Origin: Tribonema minus
Lineage: Eukaryota > Sar > Xanthophyceae > Tribonematales > Tribonemataceae
Reading direction: 5' to 3'
Assembly: GCA_017506865.1 (NCBI GenBank)
Contig: JAFCMP010000024.1
Coordinates: forward strand, 1,505,068-1,569,067
DNA length: 64,000 nucleotides
In this document: positions 35,180 to 45,807 of the stretch, in pieces
Position numbering within the stretch: position 1 is the first letter of the stretch
Layout: each line of letters begins with the position of its first letter
Notes under the pieces: generated by a model
What the model was told of the DNA's origin: nothing
Databases searched by the model: none
The model's input: the letters and a program-made list of their open reading frames with translations, nothing else
Translations under genes and position numbers: made by a program

Positions 35180-36237
35180 CGCTACTGCGAGCTCTCACTA
35201 GTTGGTGCTTACTTCAAATACGGTGCCATGGCGCTGATATTATGGCGAAGTATGTAAGTGCGTGTGATACATGATACCTCAACAGAGATTTAGGTCTCCC
35301 CCACAAGCTGCCGATGGTCAATCTCGGCTAGTTATATTAATGCGTTATTCCTACATAAGAATCACCAGGGCTGATGACACGAATGACCAATGCGTTTTCG
35401 TGCCTGTTGTGTGGCTGATGCAGTCATGGAGGAAGCAAGTGCACGTAGGACGACGAGGGCGATGCAGTGGCCGACTAATTCGCAAACAACGATGTCAGAG
35501 GTGTGTTGCTCACAAAGTGCGGGAGGCTTTCAGCCAGCCTGCCAGTGGGTGGCGCAGGTTTTTGAGTTCAAGCAAGTTGCCGATGCTGTCAATGGCGGTG
35601 GCCTCTGAGATCTGAGCATGTGGGGATCCACCATGCAATGCTGGTGTGACAAGAAAGCCTTGACACGTTTGTGACCGTCTCTGCTATGCTTTCCATTGTG
35701 TATCAATGTATCTTTGTGCTTCAGCTGTGCCAATACACCTAATGTTTCATATATCGGCTGCACTGTAATGATGATATGCCAAGGCATAACACACATATTT
35801 ATGATACGAGTGCGCTGGTCAACAGTGAAATCTTTGTGACCAATGCACAAAAGTCCCCACACTCAGCTTTCACGTGTACACGTAGCAATTTCTAATAGTG
35901 GTCAATCCGTGCTTAGGGTCGCCACCGACTTGTCTGACCATATATGTATACTCTTTTGATACTCAGTAGTACTGATAAATGAACAGGGAGACCCTCCAAA
36001 GTTTGACTCAGAACCCTCCATAATGTCTTATCAACATATTCAACCTCATGCACATGCACTCCAGGACCTGTCGACCTTGTACAAAAAGTCGGTTTCTAAA
36101 AGCATGCGATGTGTGTGCTGCATCACATGAACCATGCGAGATGGCAGCGCCACCTGCGCACAATGCTCAGCGGCTGCAATGGTGCCACATCTCGTGGCAT
36201 CACCTGCTACAGCTGCATGCACTCTAAGTTAACATAT
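34115..36237. other. Region 5' of the REase-kinase gene, no firm gene
   Basis: 34119-34376 (-) holds coding-like fragments that may be further 5' exons: an ATG-led stretch MPDAGIPLMVSKGFKGS before a donor near 34310, and ARLDRDDVELLSSEFVRS near 34180-34225. Their frames do not join cleanly to the 34114 exon. The rest has only short frames and CTG-rich simple sequence. Confidence 0.4.
35146..35178 (+). repeat. (GCT)11 microsatellite
   Basis: Eleven perfect GCT units. A looser CTG-rich tract lies at about 34983-35032. Confidence 0.95.
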
Positions 36238-36245
36238 ATCATCTC

Positions 36246-36469
36246 TAGGGTTGCAAAAAACGTATTTGGCCACACAAATACGGCGTATTTGGGACGTATT
36301 TGGCAACCAGGAATACGTCGTGAGCAAACTTCAACATGATATTATGCTGCGTGAAGGGTGTATTTGTAGGGCATGTGGTGAGTCTGCTCAATTCCGAGCA
36401 TACAGTCTGCCACAAAAGGGGCACTTGAACTCCAAAATAAACTTCAAAATACGCTTTTTTGCAACCCTA
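36246..36469. mobile_element. hAT-type MITE, 224 bp
   Basis: Terminal inverted repeats TAGGGTTGCAAAAAA followed by CGTATTT on both ends (one mismatch region). They are flanked by a perfect 8-bp target duplication ATCATCTC at 36238-36245 and 36470-36477. An 8-bp duplication and TAGGG ends are the hallmarks of hAT elements. No ORF, so non-autonomous. Confidence 0.9.
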
Positions 36470-36486
36470 ATCATCTCACAGTGGCA

Positions 36487-38072
36487 CCCCCTCCCGCCGT
36501 GACCGCTGCGGCCTGCTCCGCCTGCAGCTACCGCCTCTCGACCTCAACACGTCGCCCGCCAACCACCGGCTCGCGGTGCTGCAGGAGTTTGCGGACCTAC
36601 CGCCACGGGCCTTCTGGGCGCACACCAACGCAGCACAGCGCATCATTGGGCCGGCCTGTCCCTTCTTCTGCGCGGCCCCGAGGCGCCGCCGCTGGCATGA
36701 TGTTCATCACTTGCGTTCACATACAATCATCAGGAAAGGAGAGCAGGGAGGGGCACTGTCACCGCTATGCACAACTGAGTCAAGCAACACTTGAGCACGG
36801 ATGCGTAGCGGTTTGAGCAGTAGGTAACCCTGCCTAGCTCATATGATATGCAGGTGATATTGGATCACAGAGGCACGAAAGCTCTGTAATATCTCGTTTG
36901 GTATGAGTTGTGACACGGGACCGTGCAGCCCTTGGAAGGACGAGGACGTGATTATGTGCACCTAAACGGGCGGTACCGGATGCCTTGTGCAACAGTCCGC
37001 GGCATACCGAACGCTCACCCCTTTACTTTGCTTCCAGTCCGAAAACCCGGCCCCACTCACCGCTGGCCTGAAACTTTAAAGACGGCTGGGCACGCTGAGA
37101 GACATTACCGATCACATATCAAGATGGTCGTTACTACATGGGCGCGACACAAACACGCAGAGCAATTGGGTGTTTATGCAAAAGTCCAAAGTATGCAGCT
37201 GACGGCAAGGCCGACACCTGCACAGGCAAGGTCATTCAATGAGTCAGCAAACGCAACGTCACGATGTGTGCGAGACGTTGGGTCTGGGTGCGCGCCTTCC
37301 AGCACAATTTGCTGCATGCCCTTGCAATACACACATCGTGAAGTTGTGTTTGCTGCAGATCCTTGCCATTGCAAGTGTTGGCCTTGCCGTCAACTGCATA
37401 CAATCCGATACGTACATACCCCCTAGCCCTGTGTTCCACAGTGTCCATGCAGTACTGACGATCCTGGTGTATGATCGGTAGTGTCTCCCAGTGTGCCCGC
37501 CGTTCTTCAAGTTCAAGCCAGCGGCAAGGGCTGGGTTTTCGGACTGGAAGCGAAGAATTGGGTGAGCGCTCATGATACGTGGACAGTTGCACAAGGCATC
37601 CGGTACTGTCCATCCATGTCTGCATCAGTTCAGGTCCTTGGACTGCATAATCTCATGGCGCAAATTAAACCAAACGAGATATCACAGAGCGTCCGTGCCT
37701 CTGCCCTCCAACATCAGCTGCATATGAAGTCAGCTAGGCAGGGGCGCCTGATGCAAATGACGCTATGCGTGCATGATAAAGTGCATTTAGCCTCTATGGC
37801 GGAAAGTGCCTTTCCTGCTGTCCTTACTTGGTAATCATACCAGTGTTTGCATCACGCCAGAGGCGTCGCCGAGGGCAGCGCGTTGGGGCCACCCAGAAGG
37901 AGGGACAGGTCCGGCCCGAGGATGCGCTGCGCTGCGCAAGTGTGCGCCTTGAAGGCCCGTGGCGGTAGGTCCGCGAACTCCTGTAGCACTGCGAGCCGGC
38001 GGGCGACGTGTTGAGGTCGAGAGGAGGCAGCTGCAGGCGGAGCAGGCGGCAGCAGTAATGATGGGTGGGGGC
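36487..38072. repeat. 1.6-kb imperfect inverted repeat (foldback) of a degenerate gene segment
   Basis: 36487-37280 and 37290-38072 are inverted copies of each other with almost no spacer. Matching landmarks are: a block encoding LQLPPLDLNTSPA and LAVLQEFADLPPRAF (36520-36620 on +; 37950-38040 on -), GATATCTCGTTTGGT or AATATCTCGTTTGGT, TACCGGATGCCTTGTGCAAC (36974 on +; about 37605 on -), CTTCCAGTCCGAAAACCC, and CAGTTGACGGCAAGGCC or CAGCTGACGGCAAGGCC. Stops interrupt the frames, so this looks like an inverted duplication of a broken gene. A third fragment of the TACCGGATGCCTTGTGCA part is at 38265-38350 (+). Confidence 0.85.
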
Positions 38073-40252
38073 GAGATTAAATGAGCGAGCACTGCAAGAA
38101 TCGACTTCAGTATCACAAGCCGACGATCACCGGCCTCTTGTGAATAAAGCGCAGAGGGGCACCTTCACCACCATTCACAACTGCTGGGTGCCTGCTTCGA
38201 TGTGCAACATGTGTTCATCAAACTCAAACATCCAGGATTTGAATTGGTGCGGACGTTGACGGAGGGTACCGGATGCCTTGTGCACTTATCCGCGCTTTAT
38301 GACTGTTTGCCATCCAAAGACCCCCCACTGCTGCTGGCTCCAACTTGAGGAACAACTGGCGCAGCGTGAAGGCATAACCGCTCAGCCGTCAGATCATTGA
38401 CGCACGACGCGCCCGAGCTGCTTGCTGTTGCAATTGAATACCACGACCACTTTTCCCATGGCTCTTTTCTTCAACTCCGGTCACCGATCAACTTCAACTC
38501 GGCGACGAAAATTTTTTTTTTCGAGTACGAAAAAATCAATGAACCTCGGTGGTCAACAGCCGGACGCAACACGCATGGCTTTCCATTAAGGGAGGCAAGC
38601 TGGAGGCACTTAACAAAAAAAGCGCTGCTGAACTTACCCGGACGACCGGCTACGTAAGTGCGGTCAAGGCAGCAGCGTGGTCCTGTCGGCTGCCGGAAAC
38701 GCCCGGGGCACGGCCAGCAGCGATCATCCCTCGGCGGAGCGTGCGCCAGGAGCGCTCACGGACCCAATCGGCTCTTCCAGCTTCGGGAGACCAGCACAAC
38801 AACACAGCACGCAGGGATACCTTTGGCTACCCTCAGGTACCGCCGTGCGGCATCTGTAGTCTGCATTGCGATGCGGACGATCGAACGGAATGCACGTTTC
38901 CTATACGTGTTCAAGTGTAACCGAGAGCCAGGAGCGCAGGCAAGGGGTTCTCCTTTGTCGTCGCGCGTCGCCAACCTCGCTTGTCTGCTGCGGACAGAGA
39001 GGTCTGTGCCTGTGATCCCGGACAGTGCAGCACCAGCAACAGCACTAGACGATTCACGGCACTGGCGGGGGATCGTACCAAGGCAAAGTTTGGGCCCCGT
39101 GCACTCTCTTCTCTCTGGCAGGCTGCGTGTGCATCGCACCTGCGGCCGCTCCATCCCCCCCTAGCCTTGATACTAACACTCTTTGCAAGTACCATGTGCA
39201 GCCCTTCGGGCGGCCCTGGCCAAGGCAGCTACAGCGAGTGCCGCAGCATCGAAATGCATTGCCCTTGGACTTTGAGAAACCACAGTAAAACAGGGGGCTC
39301 GTCCTCCTGGCTGCCTGGTTTAGCCTCTGCAGGAGAGGGGCAACAGCCACCGTTGTCTGACTCTCTTTTGCATCGCAATGAGGCTTGAGCTCCAGAAGTG
39401 ATTGCCGCTAGGTCATCTGGTGGGGCTCCGACGGTGGCTGGCGATATGTGAAGCAGTGCGTTTTGCAGGAGGGTGTGTGCACAAGTATGCACCCTCCGCG
39501 GGGGGTCGGGCTACACATCTCTTCCCCCTGAGTACGTCCCCAAGTCTATGGCGTTCCACTCGTGCTGATGATAGCGCTGGCTTTTTTCCTTCACACGGTC
39601 TCCACCTTGTCGCGGTGTGAGGGCTTGGCACTTACTGTACTACATGATATGTTGGTGCTGTACTAAGCGAGACCGCGTACTCGATCGGTGACTTGTGCTG
39701 CTGGACACAGGGCAACTCATTCAGTCACTTTCAGCTGCCACTGCCACAGGCACTTGTGTCGCACGCCCTGGACTTCTACATTGCTCGGATCGCGTCAGCC
39801 TGGCTTATGGTATGGCTGGTTGTCACGGCGGAAATGTCATCTGCTGTGGTGCCACAGCGCATTTAACCGGTTCTGCCAATACCGGTTTCTGGACTTGGTG
39901 TCTGGGTGGTTGGATCTGTGCTGGATGATCTGGGCATCACTGACATATATTCATTGAAGTTGCAGCGGTGGGATCTGTTGCGCTCGCCAATGGACATTTC
40001 TGCGCTGCAGTCTGCGCGCGTCTGGCAACTGAGCGGCATGGCTTGGACGTGCGTTTTTTGGGCGGCAAGCTTTGGGGGCCGACAATTGGGCGGCACGGCT
40101 TGGATGGCACCGCTTGAGAGTCGGTGCTTTGGGCAAAGTTTGCGTGCCGGTGCCGGTGCTTTGAGCAAACTGTGTGCTGTGGTACAGGCACATCTGACGA
40201 TTGATGTCAGTGGCTTGGAGAGATGTGCGCGCTGGCTGTTTCGTTTGCGCAT
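38073..40252. other. Accessory region without a recognised gene
   Basis: Contains the third copy of the foldback segment (38265-38350), an A/T tract near 38510-38525, and short repeats of the type GGGCGGCACGGCTTGGA / GAGCGGCATGGCTTGGA near 40030-40110. Open frames are short and unrecognised. Confidence 0.4.
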
Positions 40253-41240
40253 GTACTTGTGTTTCGTGTGTCCATTTTCTTGAGCATTTTGCTGTCCCGA
40301 TCGCGTCTGCTTGCACAGCAGTATATACTTGTGTTGGGCCTTGCCATTCTGACATTTTCATGCACGCCATGTATGTAGCAAATGACAGCAGTATCGTTAG
40401 GAAGACAACAAATCTTGCACAATTCAGAATTCAAATGTTGACGTATCAATGTTGACTCACTTTTTGGTGTAGCTTATCGTTGAAGCAGATGCTTGCACGC
40501 TTCACGGTGACGGCAGTTGTCGCACAGACCACAGTAAATCACTTCTAGCAGCACACGACTGGCGTCGGTTGCATTGGTCATCTTGATGTCTACCTCTGGT
40601 CGGTGTGCAGCGACAGGCTAACATGCAGCAGCTCTCTGCACTGCAATGCTAACTTTACATTCGCAGAAGTTTGTGCAGCGTTAAAAGTTTCTGTGAAATT
40701 GACAAGATTGTTGATGGCCTCAGCTGCAGAAAGTGACTCTGCCAGCAATGCTGAGCGCTGATGTACGCCTCAGCTGGGCCTTCTGCTGCTGTCTACAGTG
40801 GTGTCATCACATGATGAGCGTGCAAGTGCTTAGCAACCTGCTGCAAGTGTCAATACCAGAAGACGCCCACCATGGGCGCGAGAAAAGTCAAGGTCGGAAG
40901 TATAGATCGCAGCCACAGGCGCTCATTTCTTCTGGTTGTTGCTTTGCTGATGATGCTGGCTGAACTAATGCATGCTGGGCTCGCAAGGCATGTCCATGAG
41001 AAGTTTCAGTGATAACAAACGTGAATGATACCTAGTGCTTCAACCATCGGTCTTGTGGATGTACCAAAGTATGACTTCATTGCTTCTGAGCATGTGGGGC
41101 ACCATAAAGCCCAGCAGGCCAAGCTAAATGTTTGCTGTCGTTTAAAACATCGACGGTGCCTGTTCGCCTGTCCAGAGATACTACATGGTGCAAAGCGTTC
41201 AGGTTCAGAAATCTTCAAAATCCCCGGGGGAAAACATTTA
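40253..41240. repeat. Dispersed direct repeat, copy 1 (~0.99 kb)
   Basis: Begins near TACTTGTGTTTCGTGTGTCC and ends near CCCCGGGGGAAAACAT. It is highly similar to 44782-45710 in the same orientation. It carries a minus-strand frame ending at 40474 that contains EVIYCGLCDNCRHREACKH, with an in-frame TAG upstream where copy 2 is open. Copy 1 has about 75 bp near 41010-41070 that copy 2 lacks. Confidence 0.85.
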
Positions 41241-41294
41241 TTTATTATGAGACCCGTACCCTAATTCCGGGGCATGACCTATGTGAGCGCGGTC

Positions 41295-41318
41295 GGTTAG
41301 GGTTGGCTAACCCTAACC
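41295..41318. repeat. Head-to-head TTAGGG-like palindrome
   Basis: GGTTAGGGTT, spacer GGC, TAACCCTAACC: an inverted pair of telomere-like units inside an interstitial repeat region. Confidence 0.8.
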
Positions 41319-41969
41319 TGCGAGCTTGTGGTGCTGCGCGTGATGTACTCCACAGCAGGAGGCAGCGAGACGTGTCCCTGTCGCCTACGATACATTCGTG
41401 CTTACCTACCGAGCGGCTCAGCCCAACGTGGGTGCTAGCGGCTAAGAAACCATTCTTCAGGTTGAGGCCTCTCGGGTTCGACAGCAGCGTTGATGCACAC
41501 GACTCCTGCTAGAGGCGGTGCGCTGCGTTGCTACCACTATGGTGCCGACAACATACATTCATGCTAGCTGCAGCCTGACCCAGCGTCGCCGCCGTGCCTG
41601 ACAGCGCGCGCCATGATCACTTTTTCAAGAAAACTAAAAAAGTTGCGCACGCTGAAAACAACTTATCAACTTCACTGCATCACCATGGTTTGCGGCGCTG
41701 ATGGGCTTGATGGATAGCCCCTGCTGCTTTTGATGAAAGTATGCATGGGTTTAGCCTAACGCCATCGCCATCTTGGTGCTAGCTTAGGAAGAACTGATTT
41801 TTGATTTCTGTTTTTAACCCGTTCATGAGGTGGTGAGCTTTTCAGGCCGAATGGATGCATACTTTTGTTGCCCTGTGTGCATACATGAGTTCTTGTCAAG
41901 AAACCTATAGCAACTCCTCAGCTGTGATGAGTTGATACCTTTGGCGTGAACAGTGTCAAGTATTCAGGG

Positions 41970-42125
41970 GTTGTCACGACTCCTCGCTCGGAGTCGTTTT
42001 TGACTCCGCTCCGACTCCGCTCCGGAGCGGAGTCGGAGTCGTTCGGCATATCTTATTGCTCCGTGGAGTTGGAGTCGGAGTCGTGCGCCAAGCAAGTTGC
42101 TCCGGCCGGAGTCGGAGCGGAGTCG
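41970..42125. repeat. GGAGTC satellite tract, outer block
   Basis: Irregular tandem GGAGTC / GACTCC hexamers in both orientations, with a palindrome centred near 42022 (CTCCGACTCCGCTCC | GGAGCGGAGTCGGAG). It abuts the left end of the foldback element at 42126. Confidence 0.9.
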
Positions 42126-43692
42126 TACTTATGATCTTGTATTTATAGCAACCCCAAGGTGGGCTTGGTTCGTTGGACAAGAATGCAAAAAACTAACATC
42201 GGACGGGCCCTTAGAGCCCTGGGTTGCAGGCTTGTACTAGACTTATGGTGGGAAGAAACAGCGGCACCCAGTCTGAGCCACACCTATCGTAGCCGATGTC
42301 TCCATCTCTTGAGCGAAAACGCCGGAGGACCACGGTTATGCCTCTAGTATACATTTGGGCCAGAGGCGCCCGGTCCTCGATTCCTTGCCTAAGCACGCCG
42401 CTGACGTGCCTGGCCGAGGTTCTCTTTCTTGCGTGTTCAAGCAAACGATCTACGGTGTGCCCTGATGCTATCCGCATCCCCATGTTCCAATATCCCCTGC
42501 TGCTGCCCAGAGCCGTATCATCACCACACACGACTCCGCAACTTCTGCTCGCAGCCAGAGCTAGCATCTCCTCTCCCCTTGCTGCCTGTCGTACCCTCGC
42601 CAGCATCAGCGCCACCGCGAGCGCTGCCACACCTCTCGGTGCTAACGAGCAGCTACAGTACTGGTTGCGGAGTCGTACAGTTGCTCCGGAGCGAAAGGCC
42701 CCGACTCCTGGCTGAACATGCTCAAACACGCATATTTGGAGCAATGCGGGCACGACGCAGTGCTGGGCTGTGGCTGCAAGTGGCTCAGAGACTGGAATGC
42801 ACAGTTTGAGGTGGTGCTGGTTGCAGCAAGGCAGGGTCGGAGTCGGACCGGAGTCGTCGCGCGACTCCGCTCCGACTCCCTCCGGCAGGAGCGGAGTCGG
42901 AGTCGTTTGGGCCGGCTCATTGTTCCCCGGAGTTGGAGTCGGAGTCGTCCAACAAATGGTGCCAGCTCCCCGGAGCGGAGTCGGAGTCGTGGGCCCACGA
43001 GTCACTGCTCCCCGGAGCGGAGTCGGAGCCGTCCAGGTTTTGAGGAGTCTTGACAACCCCTGCAAATATTACAGAACGCGCGAACACGCGCGCGCTCGCG
43101 GCACCGACTCGTGGTGCCCCGGAATTAGGGTACGGGTCTCTTGTTTATTTTGCGCATGTACTTTTATTATACTGCTCGTTAGCACCGAGAGGTGCGGCAG
43201 CACTCGCGGTGGCGCTGATGGTGGCGAGGGTGCATCAGGCAGCAAGGGGATGGGAGATGCTGGCTGTGAGCAGGAGCTGCGGAGTCGCGTGTGGTGAGGA
43301 TACGGCTTTGGGCAGCAGCAGGGGATATTGGAACATGGGGATACGGATAGCATCAGGGCACACTGTAGATCGTTTGCTTGAACACGCAAGAAAGAGAACC
43401 TCGGCCAGGCACGTCAGCGGCGTGCTTAGGCAAGGAATCGAGGACCGGGCGCCTCTGGCCCAAATGTATACTAGAGGCATAACCGCGGTCCTCCGGCGTT
43501 TTCGCTCAAGAGATGGAGACATCGGCTACGATAGGTGTGGCTCAGACTGGGTGCCGCTGTGTCTGCCCCCCATGAGTCTAGTACAAGCCTGCAACGCAGG
43601 GCTCTAAGGGCCCGTCCGATTTTAGTTTTTTGCATTCTTATCCAACGCATCAAGCCCACCTTGGGGCTGCTATAAATACAAGATCATAAGTA
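42126..43692. mobile_element. Foldback element with ~525-bp inverted arms and GGAGTC satellite loop
   Basis: Left arm 42126-42652 and right arm 43172-43692 are inverted copies with roughly 95% identity by eye, both ending in TACTTATGATCTTGTATTTATAG at the outer edge. The 519-bp loop (42653-43171) contains dense GGAGTC repeats (about 42830-43050). Each arm keeps a long frame reading outward from the loop (42211-43065 on -, 43050-43607 on +). They share GSSRGYWNMG, HTVDRLLEHARKRTSARHV and FRSRDGDIGYDRCGSDWV. No transposase is recognised. The architecture is that of foldback (FB-like) elements or long hairpins. Confidence 0.85.
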
Positions 43693-43801
43693 CTTTTATT
43701 ATATTCCACTTGTGGCTGTGGAAATGCCATGTTGTAGCTGTGTCGCCTTGTTCTCACTCTTGGATGTAGCATGCAAAGCTTGCACGCCACACCCCGCCCC
43801 C

Positions 43802-44450
43802 CACATCACCCCCAACAAAGCACCCGCAAGCGACTGTCCCCCACATACTAGCAGGGATACCAAACAAAGCTACAAGACTCTCCCCCCACAGACAGACCCG
43901 TCTTAGGGCCACCCAGCTCCACGCAGACTCCATCTCAAAGTTTTCATGCAGGCCAAGGTCACCATAATGGGCCCTGAACTGGAGATTGTGGCTATCTACG
44001 TGAACCCCGATCATAAAGATAAGCAGAGGGAGTCACTGGGCGCCAGGCGCTGACGCTAGAAAGAAAGGCTATATAACTAAGCAAAGCATCGCCTCCTTGA
44101 TGAGCGGGACGGTGGTTCACCGGGCCTCCCATATCACCCCCAACAAAGCATCCGCAAGCGACTGTCCCCCACACACTAGCAGGGATACCAATCAAAGCTG
44201 CAAGGCTCTCCCCCACAGACAGACCCTTCTAAGGGCCACCCAGCTCCACGCAGACTCCATCTCAAAGTTTTCATGCAGGCCAAGGTCACCATGATGGGCC
44301 CTGAACTGGAGATTGTGGCTATCTACGTGAACCCCGATATCATAGAGATAAGCAGAGGGAGTCACTGGGCGCCAGGCGCTGACGCTAGAGAGAAAGGCTA
44401 TATAACTAAGTAAAGCATCGCCTCCTTGATGAGCGAGGTCACGGCTCACC
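43802..44450. repeat. 328-bp tandem duplication, two copies
   Basis: Unit 1 spans about 43802-44121 and unit 2 about 44130-44450. Shared blocks are CACCCCCAACAAAGCA, GCAAGCGACTGTCCCCCACA, CATCTCAAAGTTTTCATGCA, GGGCCCTGAACTGGAGATTG and GTCACTGGGCGCCAGGCGCT. The minus strand of each copy is largely open; copy 2 lies in a 174-codon minus frame (44192-44716) of unknown meaning. Confidence 0.9.
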
Positions 44451-44781
44451 GCAGGCTGCAAGCCTGACAAGATATTGCCATTTACCGCTGCGAGTAACTT
44501 GTGGTTGGTGCCGTGGCGTGCAGCCGACTCCGCTTGCTCTCCAAGCACGCCAAGCCGCTGCCTGTCCCTCCTCCGCACGCCAGCCAGGGCTTCCGAGACA
44601 CCACCACACGTTTGAAGTTCTCTCGAAGGGGCTACGCACGCTGGCATCACCTGAGGGCCGCTGGTGCTAGCTCCTGCAAGCCCTGCAGCCCAGCCCACCC
44701 ACCAAACCAGCCGCATTCGCTGCCATGCCTTTCGGCGTTAACGAGCTTGGGACGCTGTACTTTTGTTAATTTCGCTTCGCA

Positions 44782-45710
44782 AGGTACTTGTGTTTCGTGT
44801 GTCCATTGTCTTCAGCATTTTGCTGTCCCAATCGCGTCTGCTTGCACAGCGCTATATACTTGTGTTGGGCCTTGCCATCCTGACATTTTCATGGACGCCA
44901 TGTATGTAGCAAATGACAGCAGTATCATTAGGAAAAAACAAATCTGGCACATAATCAGAATTCAAATGTTGACATATATGAATGTTCGCTCACTTTTTGG
45001 TGTTGCTTATTGTTGAAGCATATGCTTGCACGCTTCACGGTGACGGCAGTTTTCGCACAGACCACAGTAAATCACTTCAGCAGCACACGAACTGGCATCG
45101 GTCGCATTGGTCACCTTGATGTCTACCTCTGGTCGGTGTGGAGCAACAGGGTAATGAGCAGCAGCTCTCTGCACTGCAATGCTAACTTTACATTCGCACA
45201 GGTTTGTGCAGCACTCAAAGTTTCTGCGCAAGAAGACATTTTGAACAAGATTGTTGAGGGCCTTAGCTGCAGAAAGTGACTCTGCCAGCAATGCTGAGCG
45301 CTGATGTATGCCTGAGCTGGGCCTCCTGCTGCTGTCTACAGTGTTGTCATTACATCGTGAGCATGCAAGTGCTTAGCAACCTGCTGCAAGTGTCAATACC
45401 AGAAGACGCCCACCGTGGGGCGCGAGAAAAGTCAAGGTCGCTAGCACCGCCATAGATCGCAGCCACGTTGCTTCTGGCTGTTGCTTTGCTGAAGATGCTG
45501 GCTGAACTGTTGCATGCTGGGCTAAGGCATGTCCATGAAAAGTTGACTTCATTGTATCTGAGCATGCAGGGGCACCATGAGGCCAAGCAGGCCAAGCTAA
45601 ACGTTTGCTGTCGTTTCAAACATCGACGGTGCCTTTGCCTGTCCAGAGATACTACATGGTGCAAAAGCATTCAGGTTCAGAAATCTTAAAAATCACCGGG
45701 GGAAAACATC
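44782..45710. repeat. Dispersed direct repeat, copy 2 (~0.93 kb)
   Basis: Same orientation and order as 40253-41240. It ends less than 100 bp before the acyl-CoA oxidase ATG. With copy 1 it brackets the foldback and satellite region, like a pair of long terminal repeats, but no LTR-type TG...CA ends, primer site or polymerase were seen. Confidence 0.85.
45007..45291 (-). CDS. Cys-rich ORF inside direct repeat copy 2, unknown function
   Basis: A 94-codon minus frame ending in EVIYCGLCENCRHREACKHMLQQ, with C-x2-C-x2-C-x5-C-x-H spacing that could bind a metal. The last 30 codons are conserved at protein level in copy 1 (EVIYCGLCDNCRHREACKHLLQR), which suggests it was once selected as coding. 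It may be the 3' exon of a spliced gene. Family not recognised. Confidence 0.35.
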   Translation of the reverse strand: MLAESLSAAKALNNLVQNVFLRRNFECCTNLCECKVSIAVQRAAAHYPVAPHRPEVDIKVTNATDASSCAAEVIYCGLCENCRHREACKHMLQQ

Positions 45711-45807
45711 AAGTGATAGAAAAAGTAGCGAGAAAGTTCAAGCAGAACTTGAAGTTTGCGATGATTCTCCGCGCTCCCTCCGTCATTCCCACTGACAACC
45801 CGCCAGC

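Noticed and set aside
39688..39957. Possible aspartic-protease motif (LLDTGQ)
   Set aside because: Single short match with no further retroelement motifs around it.
40253..45710. LTR retrotransposon
   Set aside because: Direct repeats are present, but no TG...CA ends, primer-binding site, polypurine tract, gag or pol were seen.
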